Shown piece after piece: positions 41,043-50,939 of a DNA stretch of 64,000 bases (its first letter is position 1; each line of letters starts with the position of its first letter). The stretch comes from CAWFMO01 sp963817065 (GTDB lineage Bacteria > Actinomycetota > Thermoleophilia > Solirubrobacterales > 70-9). Under the pieces are notes generated by a model that saw only the letters and a list, made by a program, of their open reading frames with translations, did not search any database and was not told the origin of the DNA. Made by a program: the position numbers and the translations under genes. Where the stretch lies: positions 868,001 through 932,000 of the forward strand of contig CAWFMO010000002.1 of assembly GCA_963817065.1 (NCBI GenBank), given 5' to 3'.

Positions 41043-41918
41043 TCACCTTGCTCGAGCGATCGACCAGTCCCGCGGCGCGTCGCGCGCCGGGGTGGCCGTT
41101 CGATCCGGAAAGCCGAGGGCCGTGAGCGTTTGCGCTCGGAGCAGCTTCGCGACCACGGCGGCGGCGAGGCCGCCTCTGTAGGCGGCATAGGGCCAGAGCG
41201 CCCGGTCACGCTCGACGAGCTTGATCAGCTCCTGTGATGCGAGCGTCGAGGCGAAAGAGGCGGCGACCCCGAGCCCGAGCGCACGGCGCGTTTCCGGGGC
41301 GACGCCGCGCCGCCGCAGCCGCTCGCCCTTGAGCACCGCGGCGCCGACGATCACCGGCAGCGCGACGGTCCGCGAGAGCATGTTCGCCTGCTCGCGGGTG
41401 AAGCCGCGCCAGCGCGCCGCCGCCAGCGTCGCGCCGTTGCGCGAGATCCCGGGCACGAGCGCCGCCGCCTGCGCCAGTCCGAGCGCCAGCCCGTCCGCCG
41501 CCCGCGCGACCCCGTGCCCGCGGCGCTGCGGGCGCGCGTCGGCCGCGACCATCGCGGCGCCGCCGAGGACCAGCGCCGCCGCGGTCGCCCGCGGGCCGCC
41601 GAGCCGGCCCTCGATCTGGCGCTCGAGCGTGTAGCCGGCTACCGCCGGGGGCAGGAAGCTGAGCGCGACGACCGCGGCGCGGCGCCCGTCGAAGGCGCGG
41701 AGCTCCTCGGCGATCACGCGCCGCTGGCCGATCAGCAGCGCCGCCGCGGCGCCCGCGTGCAGCGCGACCTCGAAGCTCTTGCGCAGCTCGGGGTCGAGCT
41801 TCTCGTGATCCCAGCCGGCGAGCCAGGGGACGAGGGTCAGGTGAGCGGAGCTCGAGACAGGGAGAAGCTCGGTCGGGCCCTGGACGACCCCGAGCGCAAC
41901 TGCCTTCGCGTCATCCAC
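41043..41918 (-). CDS. uppP: Undecaprenyl-diphosphatase UppP/BacA
   Basis: A 291-residue integral membrane phosphatase that recycles undecaprenyl-PP to the monophosphate lipid carrier. The two active-site motifs are visible: GVVQGPTELLPVSSSAHL (about 10-27) and VPGISRNGATLAAARWRGF, where the common SRSG is SRNG. About eight hydrophobic segments are present. The start is GTG 41918, overlapping the DedA-gene stop by 8 bp. It fits the nearby cell-wall and polysaccharide genes. Confidence 0.92.
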   Translation of the reverse strand: MDDAKAVALGVVQGPTELLPVSSSAHLTLVPWLAGWDHEKLDPELRKSFEVALHAGAAAALLIGQRRVIAEELRAFDGRRAAVVALSFLPPAVAGYTLERQIEGRLGGPRATAAALVLGGAAMVAADARPQRRGHGVARAADGLALGLAQAAALVPGISRNGATLAAARWRGFTREQANMLSRTVALPVIVGAAVLKGERLRRRGVAPETRRALGLGVAASFASTLASQELIKLVERDRALWPYAAYRGGLAAAVVAKLLRAQTLTALGFPDRTATPARDAPRDWSIARAR

Positions 41919-42562
41919 TTGCTTCGGCGGGCTCCGGCTCGTCCCCGCCGCCGCCCCGGCCCTGGCGCCACTTGACGAACGCGTAGACCGCGAGCGCCAG
42001 CAGCCCCGCGATCACGACGTAGTCGAAGTAGTGGAGCTTGTCGCGCCACTCCTCCCAACGCTCGCCGACCTCGACCCCGATCACGCCGAGCATCAGCACC
42101 CAGGGGATGCAGCCGAGCGCTGTGTAGGTGGTGAACTTGGCGAGGTTCATGTGCGCGGCGCCCGCGGGGGTCGAGATGAAGGTGCGGACGATCGGGAGCA
42201 TCCGCGTGAAGAAGACGGTCGCGCTGCCGTAGCGCTCGAACCAGTCCTCGACCCGGGCCATCTGCTTCGGGCTGACGTGGAAGACGCGGGTACTTCTCGA
42301 GGATCCCGGTGCGGCCGTAGTAGCCGATCGCGTAGCCGGCCCAGGAGCCGACGACGTTGCCGAGCACCCCCGCCGCGGTGATCCCGAGCAGCGTCAGCTC
42401 GCCCTCCTCGACCTTGAAGCCGGCGAACAGCATCGTCGCCTCGCTCGGCATCGGGACGTTGGCGCTCTCGACCAGCATCAGCAGGAAGATCCCGAGATAG
42501 CCGATCTCACCGATCACGTCGGTGCAGAACTCGACCAGGGGGTCGACGATGAAGTCGGTCAT
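41911..42562 (-). CDS. DedA-family membrane protein (frame break)
   Basis: About 217 residues. The N-terminal part has IGEIGYLGIFLLMLVESANV, PMPSEATMLFAGF and VVGSWAGYAIGYYGR. After a one-base break near 42,290, the rest reads FERYGSATVFFTRMLPIVRT and FISTPAGAAHM, the conserved DedA reentrant-loop region. Then comes a final helix and an acidic tail. DedA/VTT proteins include undecaprenyl-phosphate flippases; coupling to uppP by overlapping ends makes that role plausible here. Confidence 0.88.
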
Positions 42563-42622
42563 TGAGGATGGGAACGGCGCTGCGGCACAGCGCCGCCTCC
42601 GAGCCGGTACATGCTAGAGAGA

Positions 42623-42628
42623 TACACT
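42623..42628 (+). promoter_or_regulatory. Candidate -10 box (TACACT) of the polysaccharide locus
   Basis: TACACT ends 10 nt before the GTG at 42639 in the gap divergent from the dedA gene. No Shine-Dalgarno is seen. Confidence 0.35.
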
Positions 42629-42638
42629 CGCCTGTCGC

Positions 42639-44532
42639 GTGGACCGGTTAAACCACCCCGTCTATCGCCACCGGACCGTCCAGGCCGTCGCCGACGCCCT
42701 GCTGGTCGCGGCGGCCTTCTACCTCGCCTTCACCCTCCGCTTTCTCGATAGCCCGGAGGGGATCCCCGAGCGCTACGTCGACGTCCTCGTCGGCTCGATC
42801 GGCGTAGTCGTCATCGGGCAAGCTGATCGTCTTCGCCGCATCCGGCCTGTACCGGAAATGGTGGCGCTACACGACGCTCAGCGACTACCTCGCGATCCTG
42901 CGCGCGGGTGCGATCTCGACCGCGATCCTGGTCGTCGCCTACACGGTGATCCAGCCGTTCGCCGACGACATCCCGCGCTCGGTCGTTGTCATGGACTTCC
43001 TGCTCACGGTCACCTTCGTCGGCGGCGCGCGGCTGCTGGCGCGGATCGCGGTCGAGCGCTCGGCGCGCCGCGGCGAGGAGGGCTCAGGGCGCGACGTGAT
43101 CGTCGTCGGCGCCGGCTCCGGCGGCCAGATGGTGGTCCGCGAGCTCCAGCTCAACCCGAACCTCGGCGCCCGCGCGATCGGCTTCGTCGACGACGACGCC
43201 CGCAAGCGCGGGATGGTGATCAACGGGCTCAAGGTGCTCGGGACGACCGACCAGATCGGCCGCATCCTCGACGACGCCGCTCCGGACGAGGTCGTGATCG
43301 CGATCCCGTCGGCGCCGGGCGAGCTGCGCGGCAAGGTCGTCGCCGCCTGCCGCGAGCGCGACATCCCGGCCCGGACGCTGCCGACGGTCTTCGAGCTCCT
43401 GCGCGGCGGCGTCCAGCTGACCCGGCAGCTGCGCGAGGTCCAGGTCGAGGACGTACTCGGCCGCGAGCCGGTGGTGATGGAGATCGACCGCGTCGGCGCC
43501 TACATGGAGGACCGCAAGGTGCTCGTCACCGGGGCCGGCGGCTCGATCGGCTCCGAGCTCGCGCGCCAGATCGCCCGCGTCCGCCCGCGGCTGCTCGTTC
43601 TGCTCGACCACGCCGAGGACAACCTGTTCAAGATCGACCGCGAGATGGTCGAGGAGCGCCATTTCACCCGGGTCGAGTCGGTGATCGCCGACTGCAAGGA
43701 GCCCGAGCGGATGCTCGAGGTGATGCAGCGCTTCAAGCCCGACGTCGTCTTCCACGCCGCCGCCTACAAGCACGTGCCGCTGATGGAGTCCAACCCGCTC
43801 GAGGCGATCCGCAACAACGCGATCGCGACCCGGGTGACCGCCGAGACCGCCGCCGCTTCGGGCGCCGAGCGCTTCGTCCTGATCTCGACCGACAAGGCGG
43901 TCAACCCGCGCACCGTGATGGGCGCCTCGAAGGCGATCGCGGAGTGGACGATCGAGTCTGCCGGCCGCCGCTATCCGGCGACCCGGTTCCAGAGCGTCCG
44001 CTTCGGCAACGTGCTCGCCTCCTCGGGCAGCGTCGTGCCGATCTTCCGCAACCAGATCGAGCGCGGCGGCCCGGTCACGGTCACCGACGCGGAGATGACC
44101 CGCTACTTCATGACGATCCCCGAGGCGGTCCAGCTCGTGATCCGCGCCGGCGACCTCGGTGCCGGCTCGGGCGAGGTATTCGTGCTCGAGATGGGCGAGC
44201 CGGTGAAGATCGTCGACCTCGCCCACAACATGATCAAGCTCGCCGGGTACGAGCCCGGGGTCGACATCGCGATCGAGTTCACGGGCAGGCGGCGGGGGGA
44301 GAAGCTGCACGAGGAGCTGTTCGCCTCCGACGAGCGCCCGCAGCCGACCGCGGCCGAGAAGATCGTCCGCGCGGTGCGCCGGGTCCCGCTCGATCCCGAG
44401 TGGGTCGAGGGCTGGATGGAGAAGCTCGAGAAGCTCGTCCGCGAGGGCGACGAGTCCGATCTCGCCGAGCAGACGGTCGAACTGGTCGCCGAGCGGCGCC
44501 GCGCGGCGGCCGGAGCCGGACTAGACGGCTAA
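42639..44532 (+). CDS. Membrane-bound nucleotide-sugar dehydratase (CapD/WbpM type; frame break)
   Basis: About 630 residues. Four transmembrane helices (VADALLVAAAFYLAFTLRFL and following) lead to a CoA-binding-like Rossmann domain (VVGAGSGGQMVVRELQ). The C-terminal SDR domain has VTGAGGSIGSELARQI, HAAAYKHVPLMESNPLEA, STDKAVNPRTVMGASK and FGNVLASSGSVVPIF. The M-x-x-x-K in place of Y-x-x-x-K is usual for UDP-GlcNAc 4,6-dehydratases of this type. A base is gained near 42,822. It begins the exopolysaccharide gene run and should make a deoxy-amino-sugar precursor. Confidence 0.88.
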
Positions 44533-44579
44533 GGGCTGTGGCGGCTGATCGTCGCTAGCATCCCGCGCCGCAACCGCCT

Positions 44580-45406
44580 ATGGATGTGATCGAGCAGATC
44601 GGCGCCATCGTTGGCTTCGCCTCTTTTTCGGCCTGGCGATCCTCGCCTTCCTTTATTTCGCCCAGGCGCGCCACGTCCGCGAGCTCGAGGAGAAGGCGAC
44701 CTTCGTTCCCGAGGGCCTCGATCTCCCGGTGACCTCGAGCGCCGCGAGCGCGGCCGAGATCGACGAGGAGGACGACGAGCACGAGCCCGTCGCCGCCCCG
44801 GCCGAGAAGGCCTCCGCGAGCGCGAAGCCGAAGACCAAGGTCCAGGCCGCGAAGCAGGTCGAGGCCGCGCGCGCGGCTGCCGAGCGCAGGCAGCGCTTCG
44901 AGCAGCGCCGGCGGCCCGGAGATCCGCGTGTGCCCGCGACGAGCGAGGGCGGCGGACGCGCCCGTCCCGAGACCCGCTCGATGCTCGTGATCGGCGCCGG
45001 TGTCGCGGTGCTGCTGGTCGGGATCGTTTTCGGCGCGAGCCAGCTTCTCGGCGGCGATGACGGCGGCGGCTCCGAAGCAGAAGCCCCCGCGTCCGGCTCG
45101 ACCGGCCCCCCGGCCGAGGTCGCGGTCCTCAACGGCACCCCGGTGCCGGGGCTGGCGGCGAAGGTCGGCGAGGAGGTCCGCAACGCCGCGGGCGGATACA
45201 AGCTCGGCGTCGTGACCAACGCCGAGCTCCCGTTCGAGACCTCGACGGTGCTCTTCGACCCCAGCGGGCAGGAGGACGCCAACGCGATCGCCGGAGCACT
45301 CGGAATCCAGGCCGTCGTCCCGTTGAACAGCGAACCCGAGATCAAGAAGGTCGTCGAGGACGCCCCCGTGGTCGTCGTCGTCGGCGAGGACCGCGCTGAC
45401 ACTTAG
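44580..45406 (+). CDS. Membrane protein with LytR C-terminal domain (frame break)
   Basis: About 275 residues when joined across a break near 44,620. An N-terminal helix (LFFGLAILAFLYFAQ) is followed by a charged Ala/Lys/Arg-rich segment. A second helix (MLVIGAGVAVLLVGIVFGAS) follows, and then a LytR_C domain (VAVLNGTPVPGLAAKVGEEV, VLFDPSGQEDANAIAGAL). LytR_C domains often accompany LCP enzymes that attach glycopolymers to peptidoglycan, but no LCP domain is present. Its role in the locus is inferred. Confidence 0.7.
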
Positions 45407-45428
45407 GCGTCTGGCGGGGCCGCTGCTG

Positions 45429-45833
45429 GTGGCCGCGCTGATCGTCGCCTGCGTCGCGGCGCTCGTCGTGACCCAGAGGACCCGCCGCTCAGGCCTGGTC
45501 GTCGACCGGATCGAGCTGACCAGCGTCTTCAGCCCGAACGGCGACGGCGCTCTCGACCAGGCCGAGATCGGGTTCCGGGTCAAGCGCGACGAGCTGCTGA
45601 AGCTCGACGTGACCCGCGACGGGCGCAGGATCCGGCGCCTCGCCGACGACGAACCGGTCGACGACGGCGAGCAGCTCTCCTACAGCTGGGACGGGCTCGC
45701 CGACTCCGGGCAGCTTGCGCCCGTCGGCCGCTACCGGATCCGGATCAGGCTCGAGCGCGACGGGCGGCTGATCCGGCCGGGAGAGAAGATGGTCCTGCTC
45801 GGGCCCGAGGGCGAAGCGGGGATCTTGCCTTGA
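45429..45833 (+). CDS. Secreted or anchored FlgD-Ig-like protein
   Basis: About 134 residues. An N-terminal hydrophobic segment (AALIVACVAALVV) acts as signal or anchor. The rest is a single beta-rich domain with VFSPNGDGALDQAEIGFRV, SYSWDGLADSG and VGRYRIRIRLE, the pattern of FlgD-like Ig modules. The annotated GTG 45429 may not be the true start, because the hydrophobic stretch extends upstream (LRRLAGPLL) without another start codon. Its stop overlaps the next gene. Function unknown. Confidence 0.6.
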   Translation: MAALIVACVAALVVTQRTRRSGLVVDRIELTSVFSPNGDGALDQAEIGFRVKRDELLKLDVTRDGRRIRRLADDEPVDDGEQLSYSWDGLADSGQLAPVGRYRIRIRLERDGRLIRPGEKMVLLGPEGEAGILP

Positions 45834-47343
45834 CCGAGGTGCTTCAGGTCGCGGGCGGGATCGGCGCATCCGCCGCGGCAGCGGCCGCGATCATGGCCGG
45901 CGACCGCAGGCTGCGCGCCGCGGCGATGCTCGCGGCGCTGGCGCTGGCGGCGGCGCTCGTCCTCGGCGAGGCTTGGGACGGCGAGCTCCGCGAGCTCCGC
46001 GACGAGCCGGCGATGCTCGCCGCGGCGCTGGTCGCCGGCCTCGCGGCGATCGGGGGGCTGGCGGCGCTCGGGGCTCGCTTCCCGGTCGCGATCCCGCTGG
46101 CGCTGGTCGCGGCGCTGCCTTTCCGGATCCCGATCGAGACCGGGGGCGAGACCTCAACCTGCTCGTGCCGCTCTACGTCGTGCTCGGCGCCGGGGTCGCG
46201 CTCGAGTGCTGGCGGGCCAGGCGGGACCCCACGCTGCCCGAGCGCGAGGGCCCCGCGCGCTGGCTCGCGATCGCGCTCGCGGTCTCGATCCTGCTCTATG
46301 GCCTCCAGGCGATCTACTCGAGCGACGTCTCGCGCGCGGTCCAGAACGTCGCCTTCTTCCTGGTTCCGTTCGCGCTCATGTTCGCGCTCCTGCGCGACTC
46401 CGAGTGGACGCCGCGGCTGCTGCGCTGGGCGCTCGTCGTCGTGCTCGTCGAGGCCGTCTGCTTCGCGGCGATCGGGATCGTCCAGCACGAGGTCCGCGAG
46501 ATCTTCTGGAACGACAAGGTGATGCGCTCGAACGAGTTCGACGTCTACTTCCGCGTCAACTCGCTGTTCTGGGACCCCAACATCTACGGCCGCTACCTCG
46601 CGCTCTCGATCCTCGTCGGCGCCTCGGCCCTGCTCTGGGCGGCGAACATGCGCCGCTTCGCGCTCGGCGCCGCGGCGATCGCGATCGTCTTCGCGGGGCT
46701 CGTGTTCGGCTATTCGCAGACGAGCTTCATGACCCTGCTCGCCGGGCTCGTCGTCCTCTGCGCGCTGCGCTGGAGCCTGCGCTGGACGCTGGTCGGCGGC
46801 GCCGCCGCGCTCGCCGCAGCGGCCGTCTTCGTCGTCGTCTCGCCCGACACGCTGACCGTCGACTCGGGCGCAGGAGGCGAGCTCGAGCAGACGACCAGCG
46901 GCCGCACCCGGCTGGCGAGCGGCGGCCTCGACCTCGCGAAGGAGCGGCCGGCGACGGGCTTCGGGTCGGGGTCGTTCGCGGTCGAGTTCGAGGAGCGAAA
47001 CGAGCTCCCCAATGACGAGGCGGCGGTCTCGCACACCGAGCCGGTCACGGTGCTCGCCGAGCAGGGGGCGGTCGGGCTGCTCGTCTACCTCGCGCTGCTC
47101 GGCGCCTCGGGGCTCGTCCTGCTCACGGGGCTGTGGCGGACCGCGCCCGGTCTCGGCGGCCCGGCGCCGGGCGCCGGCGAGGCGTCGGGCGTCTTGATCG
47201 CGGCGCGGGTGGCGGTGGCGACCGCGTTCGCGGGCATGCTGGTCCACACCGTGGGCTACGCGGGATTCCTCACCGATCCGCTGACCTGGGCGCTGCTCGC
47301 GATCGGCGCCGCACTGGCGAGCGCCGCCGTCCGTGACGCCTGA
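45830..47343 (+). CDS. O-antigen ligase/polymerase-like (Wzy) membrane protein (frame break)
   Basis: About 504 residues from TTG 45830, with about a dozen hydrophobic segments. The large loop with FWDPNIYGRYLALSILVG and SGRTRLASGGLDLAKERPATG followed by GSFAVEF is typical of the Wzy_C/O-antigen ligase domain. A single base is lost near 46,148. In this setting it most likely polymerises or transfers the repeat units made by the surrounding glycosyltransferases. It overlaps the flippase gene by 11 bp. Confidence 0.82.
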
Positions 47344-48895
47344 GCCCGCGCCGGCGAGCGGCTACATGCGGCGGCTGGCGACCACCGGCGCCGCCTACAC
47401 GGCCTCGAGCGTGCTCTCGAAGCTGTTCGCGGTCGCGCTGCTGCCGCTCTACACGCGCCACCTCTCGCCCGAGGACTACGGGGCCGCCGAGGTCCTGACC
47501 GTCGCCGCGGTCGCGACCGCGATCGTGATCCGCCTCGGACTGATCGAGGCGCTGATGCGCTTCTACTACCAGGGCGGCGAGGACAAGGCGAAGGTCGTCT
47601 CGACCTCGTTCGCGGCGATGCTGCTCGGGTGCGTCGCCGCGGTCGCGGTCGCGATGCCGTTCGCGGGCCCGATCTCCGAGGCGCTGCTCGACCGCAGCGA
47701 GCCGGGGCTGACGAGGATCGCGATCGCCGGCGTCGCGGTGTTCACGCTCTACGACCTGATGCTGGCGCTGTTCCGCCTCGACGAGCGCGCCCGCGCCTAC
47801 TTCGCCTACACGATCGCCAACGTCCTGATCACGATCCCGATCACGGTCTGGCTCGTCGTGGTCGAGGACGAGGGCGCGCGCGGCCTCCTGATCGGCCAGT
47901 TCGGGGTCGGGGCGCTGATCGTCGTCGCGCTCGTCTTCCAGCAGTGGCGGAGGCTGGCGCTGATCCCCGACCGCGCTGTGCTGCGGCGATTGGTCCGCTT
48001 CGGGCTGCCGACGATGCCCGCCGAGCTCTCGCTCTACTCGCTGAGCTTCATCGACCGGATCCTGATCGTCCACCTGATCGGGCTCGGCAAGGCGGGCCTC
48101 TATGCACTGGCCGTGAAGTTCGCTCAAGCCGTGCAGGTGCTGGTGCGGGGCTTCCAGCTCGCGTGGCCGCCGCTCGCCTACTCGATCACCGACGACGACG
48201 AGGCGCGCCGCGCCTACGCGCTGATCGTGACCTGGTTCGTCGCCGCCTGCAGCTTCGTCGTCGTCGGCATGTGGCTGCTCGCGCGCTGGATCGTCCGCAT
48301 CCTCGCCGCGCCCGAGTTCTTCGACTCCTACGAGGCCGTCGGGCTGGTCTCGACCGGGGTGATGCTCTACGCGCTCTATTTCGTGCTCATCGTCGTGATC
48401 GGGCGCACCGGGAGGACCGAGCTCACATTTCCCGCGACCGCGGCCGGGATGACCGCGAACATCGCGCTCAACCTCGTGCTCGTGCCGCCGCTCGGGATCG
48501 TCGGCGCGGGGCTGGCGCTCGTCGCCTCCTACGTGATCGTGCTCGCGGTGATGTTCGGCTTCGCCCAGCGCGTCTTCCCGGTCCCCTATGAGTGGGGGCG
48601 GCTGGGGCTCGTCGCGGCGCTCGCGATCGCGGTCACGCTCGCCGGCGAGCTGTTGCTGCCGACCGAGGGCTTCGTCGGGCTCGCGGCCCGAACCGCGGTC
48701 TGGCTCAGCTTTCCGGCGCTGCTCTGGCTCGCGCGCTTCCCGAAGCCCGCCGAGCGCGAGGCGATCGCCTCGATGCTGCGGCCGAGTGCTTTACGCGCGC
48801 AGCTTCGCGCCCTCCGCGCCCGCCCCGCGGCTCAGGGGGCCGGGACGGTCCCGGAGGCGGTCGAGGCCGAGCTGCGGGACGAAGACAGGTTGTAG
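47333..48895 (+). CDS. Oligosaccharide flippase (Wzx/MOP superfamily)
   Basis: 520 residues with 12-14 transmembrane helices. It starts with a Wzx-like N-terminus (TTGAAYTASSVLSKLFAVAL, LPLYTRHLSPEDYGAAEVL). Other landmarks are RFGLPTMPAELSLYSLSF, DRILIVHLIGLGKAGLY and VPPLGIVGAGLALVASYV. It would translocate undecaprenyl-PP-linked repeat units. The last 64 bp overlap the convergent glycosyltransferase gene, giving a non-hydrophobic tail. Intact frame. Confidence 0.88.
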   Translation: MTPEPAPASGYMRRLATTGAAYTASSVLSKLFAVALLPLYTRHLSPEDYGAAEVLTVAAVATAIVIRLGLIEALMRFYYQGGEDKAKVVSTSFAAMLLGCVAAVAVAMPFAGPISEALLDRSEPGLTRIAIAGVAVFTLYDLMLALFRLDERARAYFAYTIANVLITIPITVWLVVVEDEGARGLLIGQFGVGALIVVALVFQQWRRLALIPDRAVLRRLVRFGLPTMPAELSLYSLSFIDRILIVHLIGLGKAGLYALAVKFAQAVQVLVRGFQLAWPPLAYSITDDDEARRAYALIVTWFVAACSFVVVGMWLLARWIVRILAAPEFFDSYEAVGLVSTGVMLYALYFVLIVVIGRTGRTELTFPATAAGMTANIALNLVLVPPLGIVGAGLALVASYVIVLAVMFGFAQRVFPVPYEWGRLGLVAALAIAVTLAGELLLPTEGFVGLAARTAVWLSFPALLWLARFPKPAEREAIASMLRPSALRAQLRALRARPAAQGAGTVPEAVEAELRDEDRL

Positions 48896-49809
48896 TCCTC
48901 GGCTGCCTCTCTGATGCCTTCTCCTCGGCCCGGAGCCAGGGCCTGGCGGGCGTGGGCGAGGTAGCGGCGCGGGGAGTGGCCGGGGAGGATCAGGGCGCCG
49001 GCGGCGCGGAGGAGGTAGGGGAAGGCGTGGAGCGGGCGCAGGAGGGCGGCGAGGAGCCGGCCTTTGTGCTTGCGCAGGTAGAGGTCGCGGTTGCGGTGGT
49101 ACTCGACCACGCGCCGGTCGCCCCCGGCCGCGTCGCTTGCCATCTGGTCGTGGTGGACGGCGCGGGCGTCGGGAACCCAGAGCGCCTTCCAGCCGGCGTC
49201 GCGAAGCCGCTTCTGGAAGTCGGTCTCGTCGGAGTAGACGAAGAATTCGGGGTCGAGGTAGCCGACCGCGGAAGCCGCCTCGCGGCGGACGAGCAGCGCG
49301 CTCGACTGCGCCCAGCCGACCTCGCGGGTCCGCCCGCCGCGGCTCTGGACCGTGAACCAGCGGTGGAGGAAGAGCGCCCCGGCGAGCGCCGTCGCGACCC
49401 CCGGCAGCCGCCAGGCGCAGGCGACCGGCTCGCCGGACTCGGTGAGCAGCTGGGCGCCGGCGACCGCCGCCCGCGGGTCCCCGTCGAGCGCCGCAACCAG
49501 GGCTTCGACGGCGCCGTCTTCGAGCTCGGAATCCTCGTTCAGCAGCAGGCAGAAATCGCCGCCCGCCTCGCGCAGCAGGGTCGAGTCGTTCTCGCCCTTG
49601 CCGGTCCGCCGCTCGAGCGCGATCAGGCGGACATCCTGGTCGAGCGCGCCGACGGCCGCTGCCGAACCGTCGTCGGAGGCGTTGTCGAGCACCAGCGTCT
49701 CGCGCTCGCCCGCGGGCAGCGAGGCGGGCGCCGTGCGCTCGATCGCCGCCAGGCAGGCGAGCAGCAGCTCGCGGCCGTTGGTGTTGACCACGCAGTAGGA
49801 GAGGCGCAC
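48832..49809 (-). CDS. Family 2 glycosyltransferase
   Basis: 325 residues from GTG 49809. GT-A fold landmarks are YCVVNTNGRELLLACLAAIE, LVLDNASDDGSAAAVGAL and the DxD-like LLLNEDSELEDGAVEALV, then SSALLVRREAASAVGYLDPE and YSDETDFQKRL. It resembles rhamnosyl- or N-acetylglucosaminyl-transferases, but the donor cannot be told. It is the only leftward gene in the polysaccharide locus, its start 17 bp from a divergent GT4 gene. Convergent overlap with the flippase gene is 64 bp. Confidence 0.85.
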   Translation of the reverse strand: MRLSYCVVNTNGRELLLACLAAIERTAPASLPAGERETLVLDNASDDGSAAAVGALDQDVRLIALERRTGKGENDSTLLREAGGDFCLLLNEDSELEDGAVEALVAALDGDPRAAVAGAQLLTESGEPVACAWRLPGVATALAGALFLHRWFTVQSRGGRTREVGWAQSSALLVRREAASAVGYLDPEFFVYSDETDFQKRLRDAGWKALWVPDARAVHHDQMASDAAGGDRRVVEYHRNRDLYLRKHKGRLLAALLRPLHAFPYLLRAAGALILPGHSPRRYLAHARQALAPGRGEGIREAAEDYNLSSSRSSASTASGTVPAP

Positions 49810-49813
49810 GCCT

Positions 49814-49819
49814 CATAAT
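49814..49819 (+). promoter_or_regulatory. Candidate -10 box (CATAAT)
   Basis: CATAAT, one base from TATAAT, ends 7 nt before the ATG at 49827. It lies in the 17-bp gap between divergent glycosyltransferase genes, too short for a leader with a Shine-Dalgarno. Confidence 0.45.
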
Positions 49820-49826
49820 CTGACCC

Positions 49827-50939
49827 ATGCGGGTCCAAGTCGTCGATCCGCCGGCGTTCACCCCGCCATACGACCACTCGCTCTGCGCGGCCCTCGCGAG
49901 GGCCGGGGCCGATGTGGAGCTGGTGACCAGCCGGTTTCTCTACGGACCGGTGCCGCGTGAGAACGGCTACCGGGTGAACGAGGCGTTCCACCGCCGCAGC
50001 TCCGCGCGCGGCCTCGACGCGCGCGCAAAGCGCGCCTACAAGCTCGTCGAGCACATCGGCGACATGCGCCGCTACCGCGCCCACGCCGAGCAGGCCGACG
50101 TCGTCCACTGGCAGTGGCTGCCGGTCCCCCAGCTCGACCGCCGGATCCTTGCCCCGAAGCGGCCCCGCGTCTTCACCCTCCACCACTTCCTGCCCGAGGA
50201 CCCGAACCGGCGGACGGTCCGCGACGTCCGCGCCCGGCTCGAGGCGATGGACGCCGTGGTCATGCACTCGCGCGCCGGCAAGCGGCGCATGGAGGAGGAG
50301 TTCGGCGTCCGAGAGGGCCTGATCGAGGTCATCCCGCACGGCGCTCTTGACTACTTGGCCCGGATCCCCGACGAGAAGCCGCTGCCGCCCGAGCTCGCCG
50401 CGGTCGAGGGTCCGGTGATCCTCGCCTTCGGCCTGATCCGCCCCTACAAGGGCGTCGACGTCCTGCTGCGCGCCTTCGAGCGGGTCGAGGGCGCCGAGCT
50501 CTGGATCGTCGGCGACCCCAAGGTGCCGATGGAGCCATTGCGCGAGCTCGCGGAGCGTGCACCGGGGACGGTGCGCTTCGTCGACCGTTTCGTCGTCGAC
50601 GAGGAGGTCGCGGCGTTCATGCGCCGCGCCGACCTGCTCGTCCTGCCGTACCGCACGGTCGAGCAGTCGGGCGTCCTCTACACCGGGCTCGCGTTCGGCA
50701 AGCCGATGGTCCTGAGCGCGGTCGGCGGCTTTCCCGAGGTCGCCGAGCACGGCGCCGCCCGCCTGGTCGAGCCGGGGAACGAAGAGCAGCTCGCGGAGAC
50801 GCTCTCGGAGCTCGTCGCATCGCCGGCCGAGCGCGAGAAGCTCGCCGCCGCCTCGGCCGAGGCCGCCTCGAGCTACTACTCGTGGGACGAGATCGGGCGC
50901 AGCACCGCCGCCCTCTACGAGCGGTTGCTGGCGCGATGA
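49827..50939 (+). CDS. Family 4 glycosyltransferase
   Basis: 370 residues, GT-B fold. The N-terminal domain has VVDPPAFTPPYDHSLCAALA and DVELVTSRFLYG. The C-terminal donor domain has VILAFGLIRPYKGVDVLLRA and EQSGVLYTGLAFGKPMVLS, carrying the ExxxxxxxE motif of retaining GT4 enzymes. It adds a sugar, possibly mannose or glucose, to the growing lipid-linked unit. It overlaps the next glycosyltransferase by ATGA. Confidence 0.88.
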   Translation: MRVQVVDPPAFTPPYDHSLCAALARAGADVELVTSRFLYGPVPRENGYRVNEAFHRRSSARGLDARAKRAYKLVEHIGDMRRYRAHAEQADVVHWQWLPVPQLDRRILAPKRPRVFTLHHFLPEDPNRRTVRDVRARLEAMDAVVMHSRAGKRRMEEEFGVREGLIEVIPHGALDYLARIPDEKPLPPELAAVEGPVILAFGLIRPYKGVDVLLRAFERVEGAELWIVGDPKVPMEPLRELAERAPGTVRFVDRFVVDEEVAAFMRRADLLVLPYRTVEQSGVLYTGLAFGKPMVLSAVGGFPEVAEHGAARLVEPGNEEQLAETLSELVASPAEREKLAAASAEAASSYYSWDEIGRSTAALYERLLAR